From an uncultured Methylobacillus sp. (GTDB taxonomy: Bacteria > Pseudomonadota > Gammaproteobacteria > Burkholderiales > Methylophilaceae), in NCBI GenBank assembly GCA_946478965.1, contig CAMLDQ010000014.1, forward strand, positions 1-37,435: 37,435 bases of DNA, given 5' to 3'. The notes below the pieces were generated by a model, which was not told the DNA's origin, searched no databases, and saw nothing but the letters and a program-made list of their open reading frames with translations. How positions within the stretch are numbered: the stretch's first letter is position 1; each line of letters begins with the position of its first letter. Shown here one piece after another: positions 1 to 6,423 of the stretch. Both the position numbers and the translations under genes were made by a program.

Positions 1-63
1 GCCGGAGCCGGAGCCGTAGCCGTCGCCGGAGCCGTAGCCGTCATCAATTTCATTTGGTTTCAT
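1..63 (-). CDS. Gly/Tyr/Ser/Asp-repeat protein, N-terminal end only (runs off left edge)
   Basis: The ATG at 63-61 has AGGAG nine bases upstream and overlaps the end of the DUF6948 gene by 14 bases. The 21 visible codons read MKPNEID followed by repeats of D-G-Y-G-S-G, encoded by an 18-base unit. The C-terminus lies beyond the left edge. I recall similar GYG/DG-repeat proteins in other phages, next to DUF6948-type genes and Ala-rich repeat genes, but their function is unknown to me. If the contig is circular, the rest would continue at the right-hand end. However, in this frame the right end reads as G-R-S-L/Q repeats, so some sequence is probably missing between the two ends. Confidence 0.6.
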   Translation of the reverse strand, partial: MKPNEIDDGYGSGDGYGSGSG

Positions 64-445
64 CGACTTTCGCTCCTGCAATAGACGCGATAGCGGACTG
101 GTTGACTTGGATAATTTCGCAAGTCTCAGTCAGGTGGATGCGCTCCAGTGCTGCGCCGACCTTACTATCGGTGTGCAAGCCAGCTACAGCCACGCCCGAC
201 AGGTATTTCTGATTGTTGGCGGGTTTCCAGTACCACAGGCGGCGGGATTCTTTCAGGACTGCCTCGCGGCCATTATAGGACTCCAGAAAGCCAGTATGAA
301 CGCCAGCATCGCGGCAGCGAACGATTACGTACTTTCCGATCATGCCGTTGTCGATTTTCGCGACTGGTGCCGATGCGGACTGGTTAGCGCTAAACATGGC
401 AGCGATTTCACGGGCTTGCTTAATGGTCAGGTCTTCGTAGTTCAA
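50..445 (-). CDS. DUF6948-type phage protein
   Basis: 131 residues. The start is TTG (445-443), chosen because AAGGAG lies six bases upstream and no ATG in this frame is placed as well. The core has the pattern G-K-Y-V-I-V-R..D-A-G-V-H-T-G (about 37-52), then N-G-R-E-A-V-L-K and R-R-L-W-Y-W-K-P, then a Leu-Ser-Gly-Val stretch. I recognise this arrangement from the uncharacterised phage family DUF6948. The protein is probably a small cytoplasmic early protein; its role is unknown. It is the first gene of a short leftward unit behind the promoter at 497-525, and its end overlaps the GYG-repeat gene. Family assignment is from memory of the motif. Confidence 0.7.
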   Translation of the reverse strand: MNYEDLTIKQAREIAAMFSANQSASAPVAKIDNGMIGKYVIVRCRDAGVHTGFLESYNGREAVLKESRRLWYWKPANNQKYLSGVAVAGLHTDSKVGAALERIHLTETCEIIQVNQSAIASIAGAKVDETK

Positions 446-496
446 TTTTCTCTCCTTGGGTGTTGGGCTTTGCTGAATGCGCTACCCATGAACACC

Positions 497-525
497 ATCA
501 TATTCCATCATCACACATGATGCAA
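497..525 (-). promoter_or_regulatory. Leftward sigma70-type promoter with TGTGTG spacer motif
   Basis: On the minus strand the -35 is TTGCAT (525-520) and the -10 is TATGAT (502-497), with a 17-base spacer starting CATGTGTGATGATG. The stretch AAATAACGCTTGC upstream, and CATGTGTGATGATG in the spacer, recur at the plus-strand promoter at 8088-8116. The plus strand shows the small dyad CATCA-CACA-TGATG (506-519), a possible operator. The transcript would start near 490, ahead of the TTG start at 445. Confidence 0.65.
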
Positions 526-549
526 GCGTTATTTTGCATCGCGTGTGTG

Positions 550-744
550 TTATTTCGCGTCACCTTTTGGCACAGGCATATCCAGCGCCATGTAGGCGAA
601 CTGGATTTGTACATGCAACAAGTCACGGTCGCCGCGCTCGGCCCTATAGACGAAGCGGCGCGCCCATGCTTTGTGGTCAACCGCGCCACCAGCAAGCAAG
701 TTCGGAAACTTCGCCTGCGCCTCCGCAACCAGGACGGCGCTCAT
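550..744 (-). CDS. Hypothetical small protein
   Basis: 64 residues. The start overlaps the stop of the preceding gene as ATGA (744-741), so translation is probably coupled. The sequence is soluble, with an Ala-rich first third, a basic/aromatic middle (H-K-A-W-A-R-R-F-V-Y-R-A) and no membrane segment or Cys motif. I do not recognise the family. It is the last gene of the replication operon, and the promoter region at 497-525 follows it. Confidence 0.6.
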   Translation of the reverse strand: MSAVLVAEAQAKFPNLLAGGAVDHKAWARRFVYRAERGDRDLLHVQIQFAYMALDMPVPKGDAK

Positions 745-1391
745 TTCAGCCTCAGCATTTCTTTGCAGCCGTCAAGCATGGCGCGCACTTTAGCCTGAGC
801 TTCTTTATTCGGGGCTTCAAGCAATGGGTGCTTGGTCACGCCGACAGATAGAAGCAAACCCTGCTGCAAGTCCGGGTAAGCCCCCAGCAAATCCATTGCA
901 TGATCCTTATCCATTCGGTTTGCCCGAACAGCATCAATCAAAGCCATCTGGCGACCAGTAGGATTCCCGCCCAAGGATGGCGTCCATTTTGGCGGATCTT
1001 TGCGGTCACGGGCCTCGGCCACAAATTTTGCGTATGCCTCTTTGAATGCCATACGCGCACCAATTCGATCACCATCAATAAGCAACTGATAGGCAACGCC
1101 GTGAGCCATAGCCATTTCCTGAGTCCATACGACAGACGATTCCTCATCATGCGGAATCATCGCCCAAGCCTGCTCCACACCTGGCCGGCCATCATCAATG
1201 CGCGAAACAACGTCCTGAACCGTCAGAACGCCTTTGACTTCCTTGCGGCAGCGGGTCAGCGCAACCATAACGGCCTCGTCAGCAAATCCCTCCAAGTCCT
1301 GCGCAAACACGCGGGCGGCGGCAGGGGTAAAGCTGCGGCCACACAATTCTGCGGTCACGGCGATTGCTTCAAGTACTTTACTGCTTTGCAT
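741..1391 (-). CDS. Probable replication protein P-like partner (helicase loading?)
   Basis: 216 residues. ATG at 1391 with AGGAG seven bases upstream, one base after the stop of the replication initiator. I see no P-loop, so it is not a DnaC-type ATPase. The sequence is mostly helical, with a conserved-looking middle (W-A-M-I-P-H-D-E-E-S-S-V-V-W-T, about 76-90), a K-D-P-P-K-W-T-P-S-L-G-G stretch near 132-143, and a basic C-terminus. Because it directly follows an O-like initiator, a role in bringing the host helicase to the origin, like lambda P, is the natural inference. Motif evidence is weak, so it could be an unrelated replication accessory protein. Confidence 0.55.
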   Translation of the reverse strand: MQSSKVLEAIAVTAELCGRSFTPAAARVFAQDLEGFADEAVMVALTRCRKEVKGVLTVQDVVSRIDDGRPGVEQAWAMIPHDEESSVVWTQEMAMAHGVAYQLLIDGDRIGARMAFKEAYAKFVAEARDRKDPPKWTPSLGGNPTGRQMALIDAVRANRMDKDHAMDLLGAYPDLQQGLLLSVGVTKHPLLEAPNKEAQAKVRAMLDGCKEMLRLK

Positions 1392-1392
1392 G

Positions 1393-2349
1393 TTAGGACT
1401 CCTGTTGTTCGCGGGCGCGGGCTTCGGCGATCAGATCGGCGAATGCGTCCAGGTTGGTTGCGGTCTTGTCGGCTTGGTGCGCCTTGGTGCTTGTCATCTG
1501 TTGGTTGGTTGCCCACTCGGTGCGCAGCTTTGCATGGTCAGCAAGCAACAGATTCAATTGGTGCATTTTGCCAACATAATTCCGGTCATTGTGTTGCACG
1601 TAGAACGCGGCCACCGGGATAGCCTCGGCACCAAGCGCTTGCACCAGTTGCTTGATGATTGAGTTGGACTTCGCGTTCTGCACAGGGGCGACACCATAGC
1701 GATGCGCGTATGCGGCCTTGTAGGCTTGCCATGTCAGCAGGTTGTTAGGGTTTGGTTCCGATTGCTGCTTGGCTGGCTTTTTCGTCGCGATGGCGACAGC
1801 CGTCGCAATAGTGCTTTGCGCTTGGGCCTGCTCTTGATCTTGCTCCTTCTCTTGTTCCTGCTCTTGCTCTTGGCTTGCAAGGGGCTTATATGCCCCTTCG
1901 ATGGGTAATTCTTTTTCAGAGAAACCCCTCCGAAGGGTAGTCATGCAAAATGCGTCCGAATATTTGCTGAAAAAGTCGGCAAGGAATGGATTGTCCGGGA
2001 GGTTGCCATATTCGTTCTGGACGCCCTTGATTCGCTTGTCACCACCGGCCAGCGATTCCGCGATCTGATAGAAGGCCATTTCATGCACCCATACCATTTC
2101 GGAATCCTCATCGTATGAGCAGAAGCCGGAAGCGATGCAGGCCTTGAGCGCCGCCTGAGCGCGTTCAAATCCCAGGCCAGTCTCATGCCCTATCGTTTCT
2201 TGCGCGAGGTAGTACAGGCCTAGCATGTTGGCATGCGGGCTGCTCATCAGGTATAGGCCCACCAATTGAGCGTCAACACCGGCTCGGCGTAGTGCTTTGC
2301 CTGTTTTCCCGATCCAGAACTGCGGGCCAATTTTTGAGTATTCGCGCAT
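1393..2349 (-). CDS. Phage replication initiator, O-like
   Basis: 318 residues. ATG at 2349 directly abuts the preceding stop, with GGGAAAG upstream. The N-terminal part (about 1-120) has the pattern of phage replication-initiation proteins with a winged-helix domain: S-K-I-G-P-Q-F-W near the start, then Y-L-M-S-S-P-H-A-N-M-L-G-L-Y and an acidic/hydrophobic stretch. A Gln/Glu-rich linker of E-Q repeats (about 160-178) separates it from the C-terminal region. The repeated codons give a near-periodic CTCTTG array on the plus strand at 1828-1880. In lambda-like phages the origin lies inside the O gene, so this array is a candidate origin. The product should bind origin DNA and recruit the neighbouring 741-1391 protein. 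Confidence 0.7.
   Translation of the reverse strand: MREYSKIGPQFWIGKTGKALRRAGVDAQLVGLYLMSSPHANMLGLYYLAQETIGHETGLGFERAQAALKACIASGFCSYDEDSEMVWVHEMAFYQIAESLAGGDKRIKGVQNEYGNLPDNPFLADFFSKYSDAFCMTTLRRGFSEKELPIEGAYKPLASQEQEQEQEKEQDQEQAQAQSTIATAVAIATKKPAKQQSEPNPNNLLTWQAYKAAYAHRYGVAPVQNAKSNSIIKQLVQALGAEAIPVAAFYVQHNDRNYVGKMHQLNLLLADHAKLRTEWATNQQMTSTKAHQADKTATNLDAFADLIAEARAREQQES
1828..1880. repeat. CTCTTG/CTTGCTC micro-repeat inside the initiator gene
   Basis: The plus strand shows a run of imperfect 6-base units (CTCTTG, ATCTTG, CTCCTT, CTCTTG, TTCCTG, CTCTTG, CTCTTG). They encode the Glu-Gln linker of the replication initiator. The position inside an O-like gene makes it a candidate replication origin with iterons, but low-complexity Glu/Gln coding alone would also explain it. 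Confidence 0.4.
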
Positions 2350-2646
2350 TTACACTTTCCCGCATGCATGAGAAAGGCGGCGCTTGGCGTTGTATGCTTC
2401 TTTCCGCGCCAACTTGTATGCATTGTGCTGCACCTTCGTGGCGTCCAGTGCGTCAAACCATTTTGCGTGGCCTTGACGAATCTGATCGTCCAGGGGAATC
2501 CAGTCAGGCGACCCATCCCCGCATTCAAACATACGCCATGCCTCATGGTAAGCATGGCGCGTACTGCGCACCTTTTCATCTGCCTTATGCAGATCCAGAG
2601 CCAATTCCGCGATGCGCAAAAGCGCCGTGATTTCTGCGATGTTCAT
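2350..2646 (-). CDS. Hypothetical helical protein upstream of the replication genes
   Basis: 98 residues, ATG at 2646 with a weak GGGCGG site. It is mainly helical and charged, with A-L-D-L-H-K-A-D-E-K-V-R-S-T-R near 16-30 and a Lys/Arg-rich C-terminus (A-R-K-E-A-Y-N-A-K-R-R). No known domain is seen. It is the first gene after the structured element at 2661-2740, so its expression and that of the O/P-like genes may depend on whether transcription passes that element. Confidence 0.6.
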   Translation of the reverse strand: MNIAEITALLRIAELALDLHKADEKVRSTRHAYHEAWRMFECGDGSPDWIPLDDQIRQGHAKWFDALDATKVQHNAYKLARKEAYNAKRRLSHACGKV

Positions 2647-2660
2647 TTTTAACCGCCCAT

Positions 2661-2740
2661 AAAAAAGGCTTCACCTGCTGTCTCTCCTTTTGGGAGTTGG
2701 TCGAACGGGACACGAACCCGCCAGACAGCATGTGAAGCCT
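2661..2740 (-). ncRNA. Structured RNA element / attenuator-like hairpin with U-tract
   Basis: Two 18-base arms (2666-2683 and 2723-2740) are complementary except for one position. Between them sit two small hairpins, CTCC/GGAG (2684-2696) and CGGG/CCCG (2706-2720), giving a three-way junction. Read leftward the outer stem is followed directly by six T (2666-2661), as in an intrinsic terminator, yet the next gene starts only 15 bases further on. It may be a terminator subject to antitermination, or a stable small RNA. A competing pairing (2757-2764 with 2697-2704) exists on the minus strand. I rejected a true tRNA. Confidence 0.5.
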
Positions 2741-2828
2741 CCGTGTTGTAATTTTGCCGACCAAGGCAAGCTAGATTATCGCCTGCGCCTGAACCACAGC
2801 GCAAGCGTTTTCTTGCTGGGTTAGGGGT

Positions 2829-2993
2829 TCATCGCATCCACTCCAGCATCTTATTCAGCCAAGGAATCGTTGATTCCGGGTAGAAGGTCAGGGCAAGCAA
2901 TACTGCGCCGGGGAAGCAGGCCAACACCCAGGCAGCTAGCTCGGAGGCACTCGGGCGGTCGCATGTGGGGATTTTCTTGTGCATGGCGTTCAT
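2829..2993 (-). CDS. Small single-span membrane protein
   Basis: 54 residues. The ATG at 2993-2991 overlaps the preceding stop as ATGA, and GAGGAAG precedes it. A basic, polar N-terminus (M-H-K-K-I-P-T-C-D-R-P) leads into one hydrophobic helix (about 19-37, L-A-A-W-V-L-A-C-F-P-G-A-V-L-L-A-L-T-F) and a short amphipathic tail ending W-L-N-K-M-L-E-W-M-R. The function is unknown. It is the last gene before the structured element at 2661-2740. Confidence 0.6.
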   Translation of the reverse strand: MNAMHKKIPTCDRPSASELAAWVLACFPGAVLLALTFYPESTIPWLNKMLEWMR

Positions 2994-3208
2994 GGCTTCC
3001 TCAGGGTGATAACTTCAACAGGATCGTAGTATTCTTGGCACAAGATGACGCGGCCAAAGTGGTAGCCGCCCATGCTGTAGGCCATAGCCGCAAGTGCCTC
3101 TTGCGAGTTGATCAATGGCGCGGTACCGGTAGTCCAACGTCGTGCGCCACGCTTGCGAACTTGGCCTAAATACTCAGACTTAGGCGCGTGAATGTGTACT
3201 TTCGTCAT
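2990..3208 (-). CDS. Hypothetical small basic protein
   Basis: 72 residues. The ATG at 3208 overlaps the preceding stop (ATGA) and has GGAG about eight bases upstream. The N-terminal half is basic and Trp/Arg-containing (Y-L-G-Q-V-R-K-R-G-A-R-R-W), and the C-terminal half carries V-I-L-C-Q-E-Y-Y-D-P-V-E-V. There is no membrane span or metal motif. I do not recognise the family. It sits between two other small early genes. Confidence 0.55.
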   Translation of the reverse strand: MTKVHIHAPKSEYLGQVRKRGARRWTTGTAPLINSQEALAAMAYSMGGYHFGRVILCQEYYDPVEVITLRKP

Positions 3209-3486
3209 TTCGTTTCTCCATTAACTAAATCTAACTGTCGTTTGTCGGTCTCGCGCATCACATAAATCATACTTTTATTTGTCGCCGGGTCGATATCATC
3301 GCAATCCGGTAAATCGGCCCTCTTTGCTATCTCGCAGGCTTCTCGGCAGACCTTCACGCGCTGGCCGTCGAATAAACACCCGCTACAGGAGCGATGCTTG
3401 CGCGCGGCAACCGCCTTGAACTGCATCGATGCCGGGTCTACTGGGGCGTCGTAGAGGTCGGCCAAAACGATCATGTCGGATTTCAT
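3205..3486 (-). CDS. Small Cys-rich protein, probably zinc-binding
   Basis: 93 residues from the ATG at 3486, which overlaps the stop of the RuvC-like gene (ATGA) and so is preferred over the longer open frame. A central Cys cluster, C-S-G-C-L-F-D-G-Q-R-V-K-V-C-R-E-A-C (roughly residues 34-51), has the spacing C-x2-C-x9-C-x3-C, with another Cys in the following L-P-D-C-D-D. This looks like a small structural zinc site. The function is unknown; being in a DNA-metabolism operon, it may be a nucleic-acid accessory factor. Confidence 0.6.
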   Translation of the reverse strand: MKSDMIVLADLYDAPVDPASMQFKAVAARKHRSCSGCLFDGQRVKVCREACEIAKRADLPDCDDIDPATNKSMIYVMRETDKRQLDLVNGETK

Positions 3487-3977
3487 GCCGCCTCCCGTGC
3501 CTTCTGATCGGCGGCAGTAAGGGCCACGCCAAGAGCAGCCCATGCGTGCGAGGAAACGCCATACAAAGGGCCTGGCGCCGCCTTAGTGCCGATCTGTGGA
3601 GTGGCACCCCCGCCAATAGCTGGGAATAGGTCAATGATGGCTTGGCGGATATTGGCATCCTTGGCCTTTGGCGTTCCGCAAAGATGCATCTTCACATCCT
3701 TGCGGTACACCAATTTCACGGCCTCCGGTGCGCGCCATGCCTGCTGGAAGCGGCCAATCCAAACACAAGTTTCAAATACCTCGCGCCCGACTGGCATGCC
3801 ATAGCTGGCGATCATTTCAATCGCAAGCTGTTCGGCTTGATAAAACTTGAACTGCACAGAGTTAAGGGCCGGCAGAAGATCGTAATTGAACATCACGCCG
3901 CTTTCCACTACGCGGCTGCCATCATAGAGACAGTAGCCAGTCTGCAATGTTCCGGGGTCAAGTGCGAGAATCATCAT
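3483..3977 (-). CDS. RuvC-like Holliday junction resolvase
   Basis: 164 residues. It begins with the RNase H-fold signature M-I-L-A-L-D-P-G-T..T-G-Y, with the first catalytic Asp at 7. A second acid lies in V-F-E-T-C-V-W-I-G-R-F (about 67-77), which I recognise from phage RuvC-like proteins. The C-terminal motif reads S-S-H-A-W-A-A-L-G-V-A-L, where classical RuvC has Asp; the His version seems common in this phage group, so activity is likely but unproven. It would act on branched recombination or packaging intermediates made by the Erf/YqaJ system. Start and stop overlap both neighbours (ATGA), so it is translationally coupled. Confidence 0.75.
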   Translation of the reverse strand: MMILALDPGTLQTGYCLYDGSRVVESGVMFNYDLLPALNSVQFKFYQAEQLAIEMIASYGMPVGREVFETCVWIGRFQQAWRAPEAVKLVYRKDVKMHLCGTPKAKDANIRQAIIDLFPAIGGGATPQIGTKAAPGPLYGVSSHAWAALGVALTAADQKAREAA

Positions 3978-4399
3978 TCCATCAGTCCTTTCCTTTTCAG
4001 GATTTCATGTGTGCGCGCCTTGGCGCCTTCAAATGCACCAAGCAGCATGTTGTAACTCAGCCACTCAGGACGCGACCGGCGACCATCCAGAACGTCATGG
4101 CAGGCCGAGCAGCCGAAGCACGCCTCAGTATCCGGCGCTTTCAGGCCCATGCCATTGCCATCAGCCAAGTTGTTGCTATGGCAAAGAACGGTCGTGTCAG
4201 GGTCAAAGTTGCACACACCCGGAATCCGAAGCGTGCAATCCTGGCCGCGTGCTGCTTTGCGGATCGGCGTCATGCGCGGCCCTTTCGACTTCATAGGCTT
4301 GCGAACCTTCGCGCCCTCGGTCTTTGCTTCTGAGCGAATCGCAGACCTTGCCAGGGGCTTGGTGGAGCGGGGCATGGGCGTTTTGCGGGTTAGGGTCAT
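3974..4399 (-). CDS. YbcO-like (DUF1364) putative nuclease
   Basis: 141 residues from the ATG at 4399, which overlaps the methyltransferase stop (ATGA). A long basic, Pro-rich N-terminus leads to a compact core: D-C-T-L-R-I-P-G-V-C-N-F-D-P, then V-L-C-H-S-N, then C-F-G-C-S-A-C-H-D-V-L-D-G-R. This Cys/His pattern matches the DUF1364/YbcO family, an HNH-like zinc-binding nuclease family in lambdoid recombination regions. It lies between a methyltransferase and a resolvase, as expected for a nin-type DNA-processing gene. The catalytic role is inferred from the family. Confidence 0.75.
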   Translation of the reverse strand: MTLTRKTPMPRSTKPLARSAIRSEAKTEGAKVRKPMKSKGPRMTPIRKAARGQDCTLRIPGVCNFDPDTTVLCHSNNLADGNGMGLKAPDTEACFGCSACHDVLDGRRSRPEWLSYNMLLGAFEGAKARTHEILKRKGLME

Positions 4400-5127
4400 G
4401 GAAGGCACTCCATCAAGGATTCGATGAAGATTTGCGCGACCTGCGGGACGATGGCGTTACGGGCGGCATCAGTTCCCGCCACACTGCGGGGAACCCCATC
4501 ACCCATAGCTCGAAACCGGGCGAGTGTATCTTCCCAATTTCCTTCCCACGAAACGGGTTGCTCGACCCGCCCCATTCGTCCAGCCGGCCCGCCACATGAT
4601 TCTTGCCATGGTTGCTTGTCCCGCTGGGAGTGGGCAGCCCAGTAAAGCCGTTGGCGTATGTGCAAAGCCCCGACGCCCGCAGCGCACAGATCGCCACCCC
4701 CTGCGGCATATCCCATGTCTTCCAGGTCAGAGCGTACAACCGAGAACCATTCACGCCCAGCTTTGCTTGCAACCTGTTCGCCAGTGACGATTGGAGGCTG
4801 GCACTCTGCGATAAGGTGCGCGAACGATGGCCATAAGTGCCGATCATCAGAAAACCCAGCTCCTTTGCCTGCCGCGCTGAAAGGTTGGCACGGACAGGAA
4901 CCTGTCCAAATAGGTCGGTCGTCGCCCCATCTCGCAAGACGAAGCGCGAGCGGCCAGCCACCGATTCCGGCAAAGAAATGGCATTGGGCGAATCCGCGCA
5001 AATCGCTTGGCCTGACATCTTCAATACTCCTTGTATCAACTACACCATCTGGGATATGGCCGGCAGCAATCAAATTACAAAGCCACTGAGCCGCATATTC
5101 ATCTATTTCGTTATAGTAGGCTGCCAC
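4396..5127 (-). CDS. C5-cytosine DNA methyltransferase
   Basis: 243 residues. The start is GTG at 5127, overlapping the clamp stop as TAGTG. Motif I is F-F-A-G-I-G-G (51-57), motif IV is S-C-P-C-Q-P-F-S with the catalytic Cys at 80, motif VI reads G-E-Q-V (116-119) in place of E-N-V, and motif VIII is Q-R-L-Y-W (158-162). The C-terminal N-A-I-V-P-Q-V-A motif is present, preceded by Arg where Gly is usual. It transfers methyl from SAM to cytosine in a specific DNA site, probably protecting phage DNA from host restriction. No restriction enzyme accompanies it. The target-recognition region is short, as in other phage Dcm-type enzymes. A second ORF is nested in the +1 frame. Confidence 0.88.
   Translation of the reverse strand: MAAYYNEIDEYAAQWLCNLIAAGHIPDGVVDTRSIEDVRPSDLRGFAQCHFFAGIGGWPLALRLARWGDDRPIWTGSCPCQPFSAAGKGAGFSDDRHLWPSFAHLIAECQPPIVTGEQVASKAGREWFSVVRSDLEDMGYAAGGGDLCAAGVGALHIRQRLYWAAHSQRDKQPWQESCGGPAGRMGRVEQPVSWEGNWEDTLARFRAMGDGVPRSVAGTDAARNAIVPQVAQIFIESLMECLP
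4413..5018 (-). CDS. ORF overprinted in +1 frame of the methyltransferase gene
   Basis: 201 residues, entirely inside the methyltransferase gene and on the same strand. The ATG at 5018-5016 has AAGGAG (5032-5027) eight bases upstream, a better site than that of the methyltransferase itself. It starts M-S-G-Q-A-I-C-A-D-S-P-N, has D-L-F-G-Q and N-L-S-A-R-Q-A-K-E (over methyltransferase motif IV), then L-Q-S-S-L-A-N-R-L and L-T-W-K, and ends with W-V-M-G-F-P-A-V-W and a basic Ser/Arg tail. I recall hypothetical phage proteins with this same pattern next to or over dcm-type genes, which argues for real coding. The function is unknown. The alternative is a shadow frame kept open by chance and codon bias. 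Confidence 0.5.
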   Translation of the reverse strand: MSGQAICADSPNAISLPESVAGRSRFVLRDGATTDLFGQVPVRANLSARQAKELGFLMIGTYGHRSRTLSQSASLQSSLANRLQAKLGVNGSRLYALTWKTWDMPQGVAICALRASGLCTYANGFTGLPTPSGTSNHGKNHVAGRLDEWGGSSNPFRGKEIGKIHSPGFELWVMGFPAVWRELMPPVTPSSRRSRKSSSNP

Positions 5128-5822
5128 TACTCCACCTTCTGGGAAGGAGTAGAGGGGGCGGCGCCGGATTCGGAAAGCAGATCGGCCTTCGGGTTGCCGA
5201 ATACCTTGGTCCAGGCGTCGATGCCACCAGCTTTTGCGTCAGTGCGAAGCGGCATGATGATCGCCAGATATTCCGGATGGCTGCTGTATTCCACGATCAC
5301 GGAAGAATTCTCGCCCTCAGTCCAGAAGCGACAGCCTTCATATCCGCGCAAGTCAGGATGCGCCATAACGGCGTCGGCGATGTACTGTGGATGCGCATAG
5401 GCCAGGGAGGCTTGCAGCAGTTTGGAGAAGTCAGGCATGACGCGCTGCCAGATGGGGAAGTTGCCAGAAACAAGGCATTTCCCAGGTTGCAAGTACACTT
5501 CGCAGCCGTCTCCGTTGAAGATGGTCAGGCGCTGCGATTCAAGATCAACAGTGGCATGACCGGAAACGCCGCGCACTTCGCCCTTGCAGAAACGGGCCGC
5601 GCTCTTGTCGATGTTGAAGATGACGCCTTCTTTTGGAGCGTCGGCGTGATATACCGCGCTCTTGTCCTTGATAACCAGCATTCGGTGGCCGTCAGTCGCG
5701 CACAGGATAGCGCCGCCCTTCGGATCTGGCTCGATGTGGATGCCCATCAGGTAGTAGCGAATATCGGACTTCGCCATGAACTTCATCAGTGGAGGCAGGT
5801 ATTTGGATGCAAACTTGATCAT
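5127..5822 (-). CDS. DnaN-like sliding clamp (Pol III beta-like)
   Basis: 231 residues. ATG at 5822 has GGAG seven bases upstream and overlaps the previous stop (ATGA). The motif A-T-D-G-H-R-M-L-V (about 42-50) is the hallmark of a beta-clamp domain, followed by alternating beta-strand-like segments. At 231 residues it is shorter than cellular DnaN (about 370), so it would carry fewer than three clamp domains. It could be a phage clamp, or a decoy that engages host clamp partners. The C-terminus is Ser/Pro-rich and looks unstructured. Its position with other DNA-metabolism genes supports a replication role. Confidence 0.65.
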   Translation of the reverse strand: MIKFASKYLPPLMKFMAKSDIRYYLMGIHIEPDPKGGAILCATDGHRMLVIKDKSAVYHADAPKEGVIFNIDKSAARFCKGEVRGVSGHATVDLESQRLTIFNGDGCEVYLQPGKCLVSGNFPIWQRVMPDFSKLLQASLAYAHPQYIADAVMAHPDLRGYEGCRFWTEGENSSVIVEYSSHPEYLAIIMPLRTDAKAGGIDAWTKVFGNPKADLLSESGAAPSTPSQKVE

Positions 5823-6118
5823 TTCTTTTCTCCGGTAGCTTTGATAATTGCCGCGTTGGCCAGCAAGTAAGTTTCGTGATGTTCCCCGTCAGCGCATTCC
5901 TGACGGATCATCGTGGCGCACGCTTTGAGCGCATCGAGCAATTCAGGCGCGGCGGCGATCAGACGGGCATTAGCGATTTGCTCTGACTTCTTATTGGCAT
6001 TACCAGTGAAGTCAACCATTGTGAGGACGGTTGCAATGATGCCCCAATCCGCACGGATATTCACATTGCCGCGCACATTTGGATGCTCAGTCCACTGGCC
6101 GCTAGAGTGCTTGCTCAT
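5819..6118 (-). CDS. Small phage protein with A-N-A-R-L-I-A-A-A-P-E-L-L motif
   Basis: 99 residues from the ATG at 6118, which overlaps the repressor stop as ATGA with GGGGAAAG upstream. A much longer open frame continues upstream but crosses the repressor gene and operator, so I reject it. The motif A-N-A-R-L-I-A-A-A-P-E-L-L-D-A-L (about 51-66) is very common in small phage proteins of unknown function, and C-A-T-M-I-R-Q-E-C-A-D-G follows. No enzymatic motif is seen. It is co-transcribed just after the repressor. Confidence 0.7.
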   Translation of the reverse strand: MSKHSSGQWTEHPNVRGNVNIRADWGIIATVLTMVDFTGNANKKSEQIANARLIAAAPELLDALKACATMIRQECADGEHHETYLLANAAIIKATGEKK

Positions 6119-6357
6119 TTCTTTCCCCCTTTCACAGCAGGCGGCGCCAGCTCGTCCAGCTTGGCAAGCGACAGGTTGAAGGCGCGCATCAGGGCGATAC
6201 GCATGTCGTTGGATACGGCAACATGCCCATTGCGAATTTTGGAAATGCTCGATGGGATAATCCCAGACTTGCGCGAGGTTGCTTGATCGTTCTTCATGCC
6301 CTTTTCGGCAATGAGGAAATCGAAAAGCACGTGAGGTTTTACATTGCCTTTTGGCAT
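6115..6357 (-). CDS. XRE-type repressor (Cro/CI-like)
   Basis: 80 residues from the ATG at 6357, chosen over an earlier open start because AAGGAG lies seven bases upstream and the promoter would start near 6387. The helix-turn-helix spans about 20-55, with the recognition helix around I-P-S-S-I-S-K-I-R-N-G. The protein is a DNA-binding domain only, with no LexA-type peptidase or oligomerisation part, so it is closer in size to Cro than to CI. Its position at the divergent control region 6358-6518 makes it the likely regulator of both arms, probably acting on the dyad at 6421-6439. Confidence 0.75.
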   Translation of the reverse strand: MPKGNVKPHVLFDFLIAEKGMKNDQATSRKSGIIPSSISKIRNGHVAVSNDMRIALMRAFNLSLAKLDELAPPAVKGGKK

Positions 6358-6393
6358 TACTACTCTCCTTGTTGTGGTTGGTGTGTGGAAAAC

Positions 6394-6423
6394 ATTGTCG
6401 CGCAAAACAAATCATCAAGTCAA
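6394..6423 (-). promoter_or_regulatory. Leftward promoter for the repressor/replication arm
   Basis: On the minus strand TTGACT (6423-6418) and GACAAT (6399-6394) are spaced by 18 bases. Transcription would start near 6387, giving a leader of about 30 bases before the repressor ATG. The -35 overlaps the dyad at 6421-6439, so a protein bound there would cover it. Confidence 0.5.

Noticed and set aside
2697..2764. tRNA-like cloverleaf on the minus strand with an eight-base acceptor, a T-arm-like hairpin and a possible CAC anticodon
   Set aside because: The D-arm is absent, the total is only about 68 bases, and the T-loop lacks the conserved A. The 18-base outer stem with U-tract explains the region better.
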